From positions 59,936,707 through 60,000,706 of the forward strand of contig NC_059473.1 of NCBI RefSeq assembly GCF_018139145.2: a DNA stretch of 64,000 bases, given 5' to 3'. The stretch comes from Gymnogyps californianus (taxonomy: Eukaryota > Chordata > Aves > Accipitriformes > Cathartidae). The position numbers and the translations under genes were made by a program. Numbering within the stretch: position 1 is the first letter of the stretch; the number at the start of each line of letters is the position of its first letter. The notes below the pieces were generated by a model. That model was not told where the DNA came from, did not search any database, and saw only the letters and a program-made list of their open reading frames with translations. Shown here piece by piece: positions 49,756-63,045 of the stretch.

Positions 49756-50899
49756 ACTGCAGCTATAGTATGCTTACCTCGTGGGAGAAAGATACTCTTC
49801 CTTGCCCAACAATATTTCTTACAATTTAGGGAGGAAAGGGATGCTTTTGCAGCCCTTGCACTGAGTAGCATCACTGTAAGCCTCAAGGAGGTGGTGGGGT
49901 TCTCAAGGGGGAACAAGCATAGGGAATTGGGGTGCTAATAACGATAACCAGACCTTTCACATCTGTAATTTATTTTGTGTCCTTCTAAAACTGGGATTAA
50001 AATGATCAGTGAGATCCCTAATCAGGCATTCATGAAAGTAAGGGGTTTTTTTCCTTTTCGTTATACATAGAGCTGCTTTTTATTATTGTATTATATTTTG
50101 CTAAAACTGTAAAAAATGCAAAAAACAATCAGTATATTCATCATATTCTTGCAGTGTATTTTCCTACTGTTAAATCTAGATTGAAATGATTTTTTTCAGT
50201 GGAGTAAGAGGACTTAAATATTTGATCATGTTCCTTTATAGGACTACCCACAGCAAATGCAGGTATCATGCTGTAATTTTTTAAGAATTAACATTTGATT
50301 TTGCACAGTCTCTGTATTTGTTGTATTTTCTACTGTGGAGGGTGATAGTACAGAGGATACTTATTTGGGACTCTGGTGATAAACTGTTTAGAATTCTGGT
50401 GCTTAAAACCTTGAATATTTTGATGGCTTTTCTCTTATTCTTTCATATTTTTCAAGAACTTTCTCTTTATTTTTGTATTTGAATGTTGTCTCCATTGAAT
50501 TTTGCAAAAAAAGGATTGCTTAAGCTTTGTTGTGCTGTCCTCTTACTTGAACTGCTCATGAGACCATACTTTGAAATGATAAGAGGTTTTGAAGAATCTC
50601 TCTCTATATATGGCATGGGTCTCTGTAGATTTAAGCTAAAAAAGATATAAATTTATATCTCAGCCATTAAAGCACTTGTCTGAAAACCTAGGGACCTTGG
50701 AAGTATTTCCACCAGCTGCTATTTATTTTAATATTCTAATGTGGGCTTTGCTGAGAAAGTTACATTAATTGCTTTTTTATATTGTAGACATATTCAAAGG
50801 TCTCACTTTGAACTAGGGTTTCATAATGCTAAACTTCTTATGAAATGCATAAGAAGGGTGCCTAACCTGATGTAGCAAATGAAATAGGCAAAAATTGAC

Positions 50900-51995
50900 T
50901 GTGTTTGTTTAACAGAGTAACATATAGATAGAATCGTGTCTGTTTCTCCCGGCCCTTCTCTGTACCCATTTCAAGTTTAATTTATCATTCTTCAGTGTAA
51001 TTGATCACAACTGTATGCAGAATTCTAGGTGAAGTCTTCCCAGTACCAGTGCAATAGCATCTATATTCCAGATCTCTCTTGGAAATCCTGGGAGCATTAG
51101 CCACTTTCATGACCTCGTCAGACCCATGCCTTATGGATATTCTGTTGCTGACTGGCAGATACAGATGTTTCTCCTCCGCTCTTTTCAGTTGATACCTTCA
51201 GTTTAAAATGAACATTTGCAAGTCCTTCAGTTCATGATTTTGAACTCTGTACTATCATATTTCATTGCATTTTTTTAATTAGTCTGCTTCTGTGGATCAT
51301 CCATTCTTTTCTGAATGATGTATATATTCTGGTTCTAGGCTGTATTGTTGATTCTCAAGTTTGTGTCATCAGCAAATTTTATTAGCACACTCATGTTTTT
51401 GTTCTAAGGTCAACTAACAAAAATATTAAAAAGGTCAGTATCATAACTGATTGTTCAGGGACTCCATTTATAGTATCTCCTCAGTCTGGCTGTTTTCTTT
51501 GGAGCACCATCCACTGCCACCCTTATTAGTTCCCATCCCTTGCCATCTGTACTAATCCTTATCTCTTCAGTTTAATTAATATCTTGTGTGGCACCATTTG
51601 AAATACTAAGTAAAGTTAAAAAAAAAAATACACATGAATATATTTCTCTTGTTTAGCACATCAGTTATCTGACGAAGAAAAAATGCAAAAGTTGCATTTC
51701 TATTCAACTTAGTGTATATTGTCCCATTTTCCCATTTACCAAAGTGTTTTTGTTCTTATCTACAAAATGTTTTTCAAATCCTTATGTGCCATTCACACCA
51801 GATCGATAACTCTGAGCTTGCCCTTATTCTTCCCTTTCTTGAATACAGGTACGATGTCTTCTCTTATATATGCTAGGGATGGCAGACTTAATTTAAAAAA
51901 ATTGTTGCTGCTTTTAATGTGTCAGTTCTTTCAGTATCCTGGGATGATGTCTTGTTTTCCCTGTTCAGGTTACATTAAGCTCCTTGAAGAAAGGG
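50900..51995 (-). mobile_element. Ancient CR1/L3-type LINE relic, antisense RT region
   Basis: The minus strand of 51401-51465 reads as a decayed form of the RT block 'GVPQGSVLGPILFNLFINDL', with GVP retained. Farther right, CACCATTTGAAATACTAAGT is the degraded complement of the 'KAFDTVPH' region, and still farther TTGAATACAGGTACGATGTC matches the region before it. The blocks come in the order expected for an inverted LINE over about 1 kb. It is heavily mutated with no long frame. Boundaries are approximate. Confidence 0.7.
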
Positions 51996-54900
51996 GGAAA
52001 AAATGTATGTGGAAGGTTGGAGCTGCTTCCACAACAAAAATGAGGCAGAAGGAAGCGGGAGTGAACAGCCAGTCGACTGGAGGGTTTGGTTAATCATCGG
52101 TCAGCCTGGCCATTCTCCTCAGCTACTGAGGAAGTCCTCACTCTTTTGGGGAATCTGCCCAGGCAAGCTGACTTGTTTCTCTTTCTCTGATGTGTTCCTC
52201 TGTGGTGGAGGAAAATTGCAAAGTTAGGTATGTCAAAAGGAAAATGCCTTTTGGAATCAGTTGAGTGTATAAAGCTAACAAAAATGAGTTAAGTTTGCGT
52301 GTGGAAAAAGTACCAGTGAATAAATTTGCATGTGAAAAAAGTGAGCAAGTTTGTATGTGAAACTCTCCAATGCATTAAAAATGGGACAGTCATTCATGCT
52401 GGAAATCCAGATGGAGGTGAAGGAGGAAGATAGAATAAGAGGCATCTACAAGAACAGTTTTCCCGTTGTGACACAGGATACTTAAGTACCTATTCTAGTT
52501 TAGGTCCTGTGACATAGTGTTCTGCAAGGTGAACTGTTCATGTCCTTTTTTTTTACAACACATAAAGACAATTTGCAATTTTTTGTATTTCTTTTAATTT
52601 AGGGTATTTTGGTATTTCTCAGCTTCCTTTTCTTTGCTGAAGGACTGAGAAACTGGAGTGAAATAATGACATACCTTAATTTGAGCTTTAGGCTTCTTGA
52701 TTGTGTAGCAGATGTAGTTGAGTTGGGAACCCTTTAAAATCTTTACTTGATTTCTTTTGTTACTAATTATGTTTAATTTTAACAGCTTGTAATGGAAATA
52801 AACTGAACTAAAAGGCTAAATTTCAGTGCCTTTATACTGATGAATAATACCACTGATGGACTGTGGGTTCAAAAGAAATCTATATTTGCTCAAACATAGC
52901 AGAATTCCCTATGGCTCGGAGGGGCAGGGACATTTGAAGGAATCCATCCAGTACTGCCAGCCAGAGACATTTCAGGTTGGGCAACTGAAATTGGAGAATT
53001 TTGTCTTCTTGAAACCTGTAAATATTAATGGACTTTCTACGGTGTTTGGCCTATGTTTCTAAGAAATTTGTATCAAAATCTTAGCCTGAGCTCAGTCATC
53101 TTTCCACATCCATTCTACTATACATTGGGAAGTCCAGCTCAGGAGTTGTAGAGCAGCAATATTGATGCAGTCTTCTGAAAAGTCACTGGCCAGCAACGAA
53201 AAAAGGCAGTCACGGTCTGATGGAGGCAGCTTTTGTAGATGATCAAAGCAATGAGAGGTATGAGCAGGATTTCCCTTTACATCTCTGTTGTAGACTGAAA
53301 TGGAATCAAATAATTTTTTCTGTTGGCAGTTTAAATAGAATTTAAATTCTATATTTTTCAGAAAGTCAGGGCAAACTTTCAATGCAAAGACCTCAGTCCT
53401 GCAAATACTTAGGCATGTTAGTTTCTTGAACTCAAAGATACTGATAAATTTTTATAACAATGAGGCTTGAGTGTGGATTTAACCGCATGCCAATTTTGAA
53501 CTCATTTTGCTTACCTGCTTACCACCTGAAAGAGGCAAGAACATTTTTTTTTGGTAGAAATAGGCCACTTTTCCCTTGGGTAACTCAAGAACTGGTTTTT
53601 GTTTTTCCTTTTTCCTACCTTAGTTATCTGGACTTATTAGATCTGCATCTTTAAATTAAACTGTCTTTAGGATGAGATTAATTATGAAGAGCTGCATCCC
53701 CAAAAGATACTTAAAAAACAAACAAACAAACAAAAGCTCTGAGATAAACTAAGGGATTCAAAAGGTTCTTAAAAATAATGGTTACATTTGATTTTTCAGA
53801 TGTGCTTTCCCTTTCTTATGGAGCATATGGAACACTTCCAGGAAGTTATCGTTATTATTAAAAAACAACCACCCTTGACTTTACATATAAAGAGTATATA
53901 AAGAACTATCAGCTCACCAGTTCTGGGAATATAATGCCTGCAGAAATCACAGGTTTGTTCTTTGCAGTGCTAATGTTGCTTGCATTTGGAAGGCAACCAA
54001 GTCCTGTGCTTTGTTTTCTGTCCCAACATACCCTAGTTCTATAAATGAGCATGAACAGAGGGAGCTTGTGAATGGGGAAGAAATCATGAAAAGTGAAATG
54101 ACATGGAAAAAAAAAATTGTGTCTGCAGTGAAAACATTTAATGTGAGAGAGTGTGAATATTTTACCTGAAGAGAAAAAAATTTAGATGTTCTGGTTGGGA
54201 ACATCTCAGACTAAGGAAGGTGAGTTGAATAAATTGTTTCCTTGTGTTTTCTTTTTGAAATAAAAAAATTTGACATTCAAAAAAGTTCACGTAGTTGCTC
54301 ATAGACAAGTGGGATTTATGATCTGCCTTCGTGAATGGTCATAGCTAGTTATTTTAAAGGTGTCTGCCTTTAAAAAAAAATAGGAAGTATTATAAGAAAA
54401 TCTTCCTGGAAAAGAGCCCAGCCTCTGGTTTCTTAGAGGGTTGTGAATGTGGGAGTAATGGTTTATAGAAATGGACACATATTGGAGTAGCTACTTACTT
54501 TCGCAGCTGGGTAAGATGTAAAAGCATAGGCCTGGTCATGATTGAAATTGACAGAGCTGAGTTCCTTCTGAAAAGGCATTATTGCCTCTGACCTTAAATT
54601 CACTATATTCCAATAGTAAAAATGAATTTACAAACATTTCTGTACAGTTTCTTGACTGATCTTTTATTATCCAGTCAAGTTGGCTAGGTAACTAAACTTT
54701 TCTTTGGATCGGTAATACCAAGAAGTGAGTAGAAACACAGCTTTGAAAAAAATGTGGGGTTTTTAGGCTTCATAATAAAATTAACAATGTTGCATGATAT
54801 GATGATTTTGATAACACAATTTTAGGTTAATGTCTCTATTCATTTGTATTGCTGAAGTTGCATTAAATGTTACAGTCGGACTATTGAAATGTTTACGCTG

Positions 54901-57199
54901 TTAGCTCCATAATATAATGAAATGGTGCTTTAGGTCACGCTTATTACATTGGAGGAAGGGATGGAGTAGACTAGTGAAGGAAAATGTTGTCTCTCCCCTT
55001 TGAGTTTTCTATGTTTTGTACATATCTTTAAAAAATACTTTGGAGTGTGAATTAAGTGGGTTTTAAAGTGCTTGATTATCCTAGAGATGTACCCTTAGTC
55101 ACAGAAAAAGTACAAAATAGTAGTTGCACAAAACTGATGCAATACAGTAGTGGTATTGTCCGAAGTGTGATCTGCCTCTACATTTATAGAGCAACAGTGT
55201 CCTGTAGGCAAGTTAAAAGAGCATGTGCTATTGCTATAAATAATAGAGGTTTTGACTTCTGTTTTCACTTTGGAAGTTGAGGCCTTGTCTTAACTGCAGG
55301 GATACTCCTCTTTTCCAGTCACTCAGATTATGGACTTGATTTGAGATTGCTGTTGCTCCCCTTCTGCACATCGGTGAATGCTGTAGTCCATCCCTGATGT
55401 GGAATTAGGTCTTGTTGATTCACACATGCAGATGAAAAAGATGGGGAATTGCTTCTCTGTTGCAAGGTTTAACATAGCCTGAAGTATCTGATTCTAGTTC
55501 CTGGGACTCTTGTGCGTCTGTGTGAATTTGGTTTTGGAAAATAAGTGTGTTCCGTTGATAGAATGAGCTGCACCAATGATAAGGAAGTTCATCTTCCTGT
55601 GTATTTTCCTTCATTCCTCAACATGTAATAGGGTGCAGAATGGGTAAGACTCCTGCAAGGTATCGCTCAAAGTCATGATCATAGTTTGCAGAAGCTGGTG
55701 AACAACTACCAGGCATAGTTTTCTCTTGTGATTATGAGCACAGCTACAGACAACTTCAGCACAGCTAAGAGAAGGGACTAGTAGGCAACACTGTTACACT
55801 GTAGTTAATGTGCCAGGATTGGAGAGGACAGGATTACAAAGGGGGTTAAAGCTGCAGCTGTGTGTTGGAAACCTCTCTGTGAAGTTTTTTGCTTTACTAC
55901 CTAAACTTAATTCTTATGATGGCCTGTACATTAGGAATTGAGCTAAGGCACAGATGGCTTAAGTTAAACATGACAGTTGAGTGATATAGTGGTTTTAACT
56001 GTTTTGGCTCCTCAAAATTTTCTACTGAAGAAGTAATCCCAATATAATAAATGTAAGTCTACCAATAAGGGTTGTGGTTGTGGTGGTTGTCTTTTGCAGA
56101 TATCCAGGAGGTAATTCAGGGACCCTGGTCTTCACAGCTCACCAGCTGATAAAAACTGCTGTAATGCACCCAGAAATGGAGCCCTAACTCCCTGATAACT
56201 TTTTACTGCACTTTAACTATAGGACTGTTATTCTACCTTTAAGAGATGCCCAAGGGTTTAGCCTGTGTAGTGCAACTGAAAATCTTCAATAAAAAAGCAA
56301 CTTTTTTCTAAATGAGAATTATATTAACAGATGAAATCTATACCTAGCTCTAACACATTATCTCAGGCTTCAGTCTTCCAGGTTTTCACAGACCTAGCTG
56401 GTCCTCTGGCACAAAGTTTGGCTCCTTCTTGCTATAGGTTGTAAGATAAAATCCTTATGGAGCTTTGGGGAATAGTGTGAAAAACATTTACCTTTTTAGT
56501 TTCTGAAAAGGTCAGTAAGTTTTGATTACTAAAGCCAGCAGGGGATTGGGCCTTTCACTTCCTGCTCCCCACGTCCTATTCTTTAGATGGCTTTTTTAGA
56601 GCTGATAGTTACAGTTTGTTCCTGGTTTCCTTAAACTGCTACGTGCTTCACACTTTTTAAGTTTAGGTATTTCGTTGCTCCTTTCTGAAGAAAGGGAATG
56701 TGCACTGAATGTGATACCAGAATACAGCTTCAGAGTTTGTTTGCAATACAAATCCCTTTTTACTGAGGCTCCCCCAGATCCTGTAGTGTTGATATCTCTG
56801 GATTGTATCCTGAATTGCCAAGTTTGAGGATAAAGGCATTCTCTCCCGTAAGACACCCCCTTGACCTGTTACTGTAAGTGTTATTTTCTGGGAGCAAAGG
56901 TTATGCTTAGCACGGGGCACGAATCAACACAGTTAATTTTCACTAGCTGTGGCTTTTGGTTTAAGCCAAAATGCAGGAATATAGTGGTGCCAGCGCCCGT
57001 GATTTTTGCTGGGAGGAGCGTGAGGTACGTGATGGGACTCGATGCCCCAGCTGTTGGCACCAACTTCTTTTCCTTCCACGTTAGCCCTGAAGGTAGGAGG
57101 GAAAAGTCAGCTCTAAGTGCTTTGTTATCAAATAACCGCCACTGTCACATACAGCCTTGGCTTTCTGTAATGCATCCTGTGATTTCTTTTTCAGCGGAA
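51996..57199. other. Intergenic DNA, part 2
   Basis: No recognisable gene. The longest frames (for example minus 53092-53382, 96 codons) resemble nothing I know and lack exon signals. Nothing else is supported. Confidence 0.45.
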
Positions 57200-57490
57200 G
57201 GTAAGGGAGTTAAGGGGCTGAGGGGGGACAGGGACGGGGTGGCAGCAGCCTTGGCCCCCCACGGCTGTTTCCCCTTGTCAAATGAGCTGTTATCACGTCG
57301 CGTTACAGTGTCATGCCGTCATGGCGCTGGCCGGACCCCACGAATGGGCCGCGGCCTTGCAGGGGGCGCCGGGGCTGCCGGCGGGGGAGCGTTTGGGGCT
57401 GCCCGCCGCCCAGCCCGGCCGAGCGGCCCCGGCGGCGCCCGGCGCTGCGGGAGAGACGGCGGGGGCGGAGCCGGGCCGGGGAAGTGTGGT

Positions 57491-57516
57491 GGTCACGTGG
57501 CGGGGTCACGTGGCGG
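57491..57516. promoter_or_regulatory. Tandem E-box pair (GGTCACGTGGCGG twice)
   Basis: Two exact abutting 13-bp units, 57491-57503 and 57504-57516. Each carries GTCACGTGG, a bHLH-zip (USF/MITF/TFE-type) core. The 13-bp period would place the two sites a little over one helical turn apart. Confidence 0.75.
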
Positions 57517-57519
57517 GGG

Positions 57520-57680
57520 AGTCGGGCCCAGCCGCCGCCGCTCCGGTAGCGGTGAGAGACGGAGCCGGGAGGGCGGGCAGGGAGGGAGGGAGGGGAGGCG
57601 CACGGGGCCGGGGCGGGCGCGGGGAGGGAGCCCGGGGGTGCGAGTGGCCGCCGCCCGCTCCGCCGCCGCGCCCCGCCGAG
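57520..57680 (+). other. TULP4: Putative TULP4 noncoding first exon
   Basis: A strong donor CCGAG/GTGAGT has its GT at 57681-57682; an alternative AGCG/GTGAGA lies at 57552. The start is undefined. The identification rests on synteny and CpG island position only; TULP4 (tubby-like, WD40 and SOCS box) coding sequence is not in the window. Confidence 0.4.
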
Positions 57681-58315
57681 GTGAGTGCGGGGGGGCGATG
57701 CGCGGGGCAGGGCCGCAGGGCGGGGGCGCCGCCGGGGGCGGGATGGGCCGGGCGCTGTGCGGGGCCGCGGGCGGCTCCGGGGCTGTTTTCCTTTTGTTCC
57801 GGTGGGCACCTGCGTGCCGGCGGCCGGCAGAGCGGTCCGTTTTTTGGGGGTGGGGGGGTCCCGGGGCGCCGCCGGGACGTGCGCATCCGTTGTGTGCCGC
57901 GCGCTGCGTCCTTTCTGTGGCGGTTCCCCCGCGCGCCTGGCGGATACCGGCCGGGCTGAGCCTCGGCCGCCGGCTGGCGTCGTTTCTGCCGCCCCGTCAG
58001 CCTCAGGAACGGGGGGCGGGAGGCTGGTTGGAAACGCCGGTCCTTCCCGTATACCGGCGGCTCCGGACGCTCCGCAAGCCGGGCGGTGGGGTGGGGGTGG
58101 TCCCTCGCCCTCTCCCGGAGGCCGCCGCTCCGCCTCGCTGAGCGGCCGGGGTCCGGCAGCGGCCGGCACTCCGGGAGCCCCGGGAGAGGGGAGCGGTGGC
58201 GCTGGCTCCGGCATCACCTGTGACTCTCCGCGCACTGCCTGTAGCGCTGAGATTTTTTAATATTTTTTGTTTTTCTTCCTTCTTTTTTCTATAATCCCCT
58301 ACACCCCCGCCTTTC

Positions 58316-58331
58316 GGGGGGGGGGGGGGGG
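58316..58331. repeat. Poly-G run
   Basis: Sixteen G in a row at the edge of the CpG island. Confidence 0.9.
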
Positions 58332-58562
58332 CAGACGGTTAGGAAATTTGCCCTGCGATGTGGTAAAATTCGCCTAGCGAGTGCAACTCCTTCGCATTCT
58401 TTTGTGTTGTGTCTTCACATCATGCCTTTTAATAAATGTCTGTGTGTGAACATGTTCGAGCACCTTGGCTTCCTAAAGGTTTCCGAAAAAGTGCAGGAAT
58501 CATTTACCAACTCAGTACTTAAATTTGACTTAAACATTAAAACATACACTTAAAACAGCTGT

Positions 58563-58780
58563 ATGGGGTCACATCAAAGGTCCGTCTAGTTTAGATTCCA
58601 GTTTCTGCAAGTGGCACATAGCAGATGCCTAGGAAACACCGTAACAACAGGGTGAGCGTGCTGTGAAGCTTCGGGAAACCAGCCAGGCCTCCAGCAATTT
58701 GAGGTTAAGGGACTTCCTGAGTCAAATGCGATGTTTTAGTATTTAAGAGCCCTTTTTCTTCCATGGCTTAGATATACATG
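58563..58780 (+). mobile_element. Ancient amniote interspersed repeat, copy 1
   Basis: GGGGTCACATCAAAGGTCCG, TCTAGTTTAGATTCCAGTTT, then AGCAGATGCCTAGGAAACAC resembles a repeat family widespread in turtle, crocodile and bird DNA ('accaaaggtccatctagcccagtatcctg'). The exact family name is not certain. Confidence 0.55.
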
Positions 58781-59581
58781 TTTTCAAAAAAGAACGAGAC
58801 AAAGGCCTCTTAATAGAAAAGTTTTTTTCTTGCCGCTTTTAAAAAAATATGATTGCGCTCATATAATTGTCATAGGTAATTTTGTTTTGCCAGGATGAAA
58901 TTTGCTTGTCCAAGGATTACTGATTCATGAGCAACATATTGTGTTTTAAATAGGTAAGGGGTATTTGCAGCAGATATTTTCTACACATATGGGAGCTGTA
59001 AATAATAAAATTGTTTCTTAATGTCTGTTTTTACAAATCATTTGCGAAATTTAAGTCTTAAAACCTGAAGTAACTGTTTAATAAAATGCAGTATAGTAAG
59101 AACTTGGTCAAAATAGCAAGTGTTTTACTGTAATACAATACTGACAGCTTTGGAGATGATTATATGAATATGAACCACTAACATTTAATTATTTCTGTTT
59201 AAGCTTAAAGAGTTAACTTGTGTAAAAAGAAGAGGTTTATTAATAGCACAGATTTCTCATTACATCAAGATTTCTGGTAAAATGATTTCAGTAATACCAT
59301 CATAGATTTTTCCATAATAGCAAAATCATGGTGATCCCTAGGGATGCTAGCTATCAACTTGATCCTGCAATCCTAATTCAAGAAATAGCTTAATGCCAGG
59401 AGCTCCTAACCTGATTGCTCTTATAAGGAACATTTGCACGAGTGGGCCTCATTTTTCACAGGCAACGTGAATGTCAAGCGAAGTAGAGCTATTTCAGAAA
59501 TCTGCATATCCCCCCACGCCCCCATGGAATTTTATAAGAAGGTCATTATCAGTTGCTTGGGGGCTGAAAGGAGGTAGTGGG

Positions 59582-59618
59582 TTGGTGTGTGTGTGTGTAT
59601 ATATAGATAGATATTTAT
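59582..59618. repeat. (GT)n(AT)n microsatellite
   Basis: GT run followed by ATATATAGATAGATA. Confidence 0.85.
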
Positions 59619-60139
59619 AAGATTAAAAATAGCTTAGAAAACTGACAACTATAACTGTTGTGAATGACTTTCATGGAAACATGATTTTTTTTTTTTGTAC
59701 ATCACATCACTGCTTCTAACAACAGACTGTGGAATTTGTTCTCGCGTAGTGAACAGATGTTTATTCTAAAACCCTTAACATATTTCACTATTCTATAAAA
59801 ACCCTACTCACTTTGAACTATACTGAGCTCATGATGGACAGTTTAAAGTATTCAATATATTTTCTTCAGTAAGTTGATGAATAGATGTAAATGGTTCTAT
59901 TGTAAGCTTACACCAAGAAAGCTGTTGCAGTGCAACTTTCGTTAGCTCAGTGAATCATTTTTATAAAAAAAAAATGATTGGTTCAGCTGAACTTTCAAAT
60001 AAAATTAGTTTTATTTATAACTAGCCTCAAGAAAAAGTTGTACTTGTTTTATGTAATTATTAAGCATACTTATAATACACAGCTTTTAGCAGTACTTTTC
60101 ATTAGTAGGTCTCAAAGCACCTTGCAAAAGAATTCAGTG

Positions 60140-60185
60140 TAATTATTCTCATCTTATCTAAGGGTAATTATTCATATCTTATCTA
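60140..60185. repeat. Two-unit tandem repeat, 25-bp period
   Basis: TAATTATTCTCATCTTATCTA at 60140-60160 is repeated at 60165-60185 with one base changed. It lies at the end of a stretch (60102-60185) that resembles an old SINE/LINE tail ('ggtctcaaagcaccttgcaaa'). Confidence 0.75.
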
Positions 60186-60921
60186 GTGCTCATAAAGAGA
60201 TCATTGTCTGCCTGTGATTGCTGTAAGAAACTCTATAAGAAGGTCTAACAATAAAATCAGATTTTTTTTTAATAATAATAAAAACCCCACAAACTCACCT
60301 TTCTGTTTTGTACAGTTTTCTGTTGTAGCATTTTTATTTCGTTTAATGATGCCTGAGGTCATTTCATACTATACCTTCCATACCAAGGTTGGAAGTTAAG
60401 CCTGTGCTTTAAGTAGAACAGAGTTCTCTTAGTGTCAGAGGAGACCTTGCTGAAGGCTTAACAAAATTCATTGATGAGTTAGAGAGTGATTCAGGACAGT
60501 TTCTGTTAAGGTGATCAAAGTAGTAATGGCGCATGTCTCTAGTTCAGTTACCAGAGAGCTTGACTGCTAAGAGAGTTTGTACAGATGTCTCTTGATATCT
60601 ATCAGGAAAAAAAAAAAAAGGGTGTATGTGTAAATGAGTGAGTTACATGGCCAGCATCCTCATATCTTTTTGGTCTTCCTTCATTTCCACCTTGCAGAAC
60701 TGGTAGAAATGGTATGGAATCTCGCATTTCATTTTTTTGACTGGAACCACCACTTCCAGTCATCTTCAGTGTCCCATTTTTGTAATGCATCTGGTAGCAG
60801 AACAATCTTCTGATACTAGAGGTGTGAAGTACACACCCTTAAATTGTTGTTTTCCAACTGCCTCTATCAGTTGGGGTGTACGGATGATTATCACTAATTA
60901 TATTATTGGTGCATTAGTAGT

Positions 60922-60945
60922 TTAGTTTAGGACTAACTAAACTAA
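60922..60945. repeat. Perfect 9-bp inverted repeat
   Basis: TTAGTTTAG, six-base spacer, CTAAACTAA. It can form a small AU-rich hairpin; no function evident. Confidence 0.7.
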
Positions 60946-61105
60946 CCCAGTCTTCTACTGGGTTGATATTTTCCAAAATAGGACGGAAAGCCATTTATTT
61001 GTTTTTTAATTCAAGACAATACATTAAAGCATTGTCATTTAGGGATAAAATACAAGTTAGGAAATGTATGAAAGATTTGATAATGGAAGGATTATAATTT
61101 GGGAA

Positions 61106-61142
61106 CTATATAGTATACTATATACTATAGTATATATACTAC
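61106..61142. repeat. AT-rich palindromic tract
   Basis: Alternating TATAG/CTATA units, self-complementary; a likely cruciform-prone simple repeat. Confidence 0.6.
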
Positions 61143-63045
61143 GGGAACTGTATTCCCAGATAGGGTAATGCTGTCCAGAAACATGAGCTTGTATAACTTG
61201 GATCTAAGTTGTAAACCTTTTATTAAAGGGGACGAAGGCTTACCTACTGTGGTGAAATGTTTACCAGCAGTCTTACAGGTGTAGTCAGTGATTTCAGTTG
61301 ACTCTCTGTAGAAACAATGCCTGCTTGTTGGCAGGCTAGCATCTAGACTTCAGTTAGATCTGTCTGGATTCAGATTATTTGGAAATAAGGTCCAAGAGGA
61401 AATGTTCTGAGAGGTCCAGTTTCAAGAAGTTTTTCTGCCTATTTCTGTGTTCATTGTTTTTGTGTGACTCTTGTTTTGATCCATGCTTTTGTGTTTGATC
61501 CATTATTTCTATGTTGTGTTATTTTTAACTAATGCCTTGTTTACATCATTTTGCATTACTTAAAACTTTAGTATCTTTTAAATTGTCTATGATAATAGTT
61601 TTCACTTTGTGCTTATACTCATGAGAGACCTTAGTATTATTCAGCTGCACATCATATCCTCAATAGCTGTAATATGTCAAAGCTGGTGTGGAGAACCTCC
61701 CACTGGACAGCTGGGCTGCTTGTGTAGCGTGGAGGTCCTGATTCATTTGTGATTGTTGTCTTCTGCAGTTTCAGAGCTAGCAGACCCAGCTGGTAGTCTT
61801 ACACTTTCCTAGTACCCTGGATTTGAATAGTCTCCAACATCCTTGTCTAGTGCAAAGTACTCTTCGCGAAGCATGTACTTGAAGATTAACTCTCCCATTA
61901 GAATATAAAGATCTAGCATTTCTCAGTACTAATATCAATCCATCCTATCAGTTCTTCCTCTGCTTTGTACATGCGATGGAATAGATTCCTCTCCTTTGAA
62001 GACACTCTTCTCATTAAATATTTGTTGAAGCAAATATCTTGCAGCTAAACTGATTTCTAAAGACAATCTTCATATATCTCTTGTTTTACTAGTTTGAATA
62101 ATAATTGCAAAGTAAAATTTGGAAGAAGGCCAAACCCATTCACATAGCCATTTAAAGAAAATTACTGCAAATACTTTACCAATGGTACCTGGCACCATTT
62201 AAGCAGCTGAAAAACATAGAAAGGAGCCATAAATGTTGGACGCAATATGAAAGAAAAGAATCCTTCTGCATATATATTAAGAATACGATAGAAGAGCAGT
62301 GTCTTTGAAGATAAGTAGCAAATAAAGTTATTGCGAAAAGCAAAGGTTGGCTGCCCACTGTGATTGTGATGGATCACAGTCCACAGGAGGCTCTTTAGTT
62401 GGAGAAAGACCACAGCTAACAAAATTCTTAGATTGTGAGAGGGAGAGAGCGCTCTCACTTTTATTCTGTTTTGGGTGCAGTATCTAGTACAGTGGGAACC
62501 CATGTCTGTTGGGCATCCAAGCATTACTAGCAATGTTATTGCTGCCTGTGCTTGATAAAGAACAGATCTCCCTATTCTAAAGGCACGGTGGAATGACTTC
62601 TAGGAAATCCTTTCAGGTGAAAATAACTAAAAAAATGAAACACAGCCCCAAAGATCTACCTGTCTAAAATCTGAATAAAGTACACAAAAGGGAGATTGAC
62701 TAACACAAATCCTCTCTTGCAGATAATATAGGCTGTGGATAATAGTTAATGTTGTATAAAAATATCAAAAATGTTACTCATAAAGCTATTTTAAGTGTTA
62801 AGTAAAACTTGAAAGGGGGAGTGAATTCAGCTAAGGGAGAAGGAGGAAGAGATATATTTGTGGTGTCTTCCCCAACTCTCATGAGTGATATAAGTATATT
62901 AAGAACTGTTACTATATAAATATTTTGGCTGCCATACAAGTGCCCTGCATAGTGTTTGGAAATGAGGGAATTGAACAGTGTAGGTGTTGAACCAGCTTTA
63001 GATATTTTACCTTCCTTTTTCCCAGGCACAAAAATACAGACCTAA

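Larger units (their letters stand above)
41151..50899. other. Intergenic DNA between GTF2H5 and the next CpG island, part 1
   Basis: AT-rich, with simple repeats and no exon with splice sites and recognisable similarity. ORFs up to about 90 codons exist but none resembles a known protein. Parts may belong to a long GTF2H5 3' UTR. Confidence 0.5.
57200..58230. promoter_or_regulatory. TULP4: CpG island, probable TULP4 promoter
   Basis: A sharp block of GC- and CpG-rich DNA about 17 kb past GTF2H5. Synteny in human places TULP4 next, on the same strand. It contains two exact 13-bp units with CACGTG E-boxes at 57491-57516. Overlapping long ORFs on both strands (up to 426 codons at 56861-58141) are low-complexity Gly/Arg/Pro/Ala and are GC artefacts. 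Confidence 0.75.

Noticed and set aside
49635..49916. Tyr/Val/Ile-rich ORFs on both strands
   Set aside because: Produced by the compound TG/TA simple repeat.
53092..53382. 96-codon minus-strand ORF in the GTF2H5-TULP4 interval
   Set aside because: Resembles no family I know. It could be a decayed repeat, but I could not name one.
56861..58141. 426-codon ORF on the plus strand across the second CpG island
   Set aside because: Gly/Arg/Pro/Ala low-complexity translation, with equally long overlapping frames on both strands. This is what GC-rich promoter DNA gives; no domain is visible.
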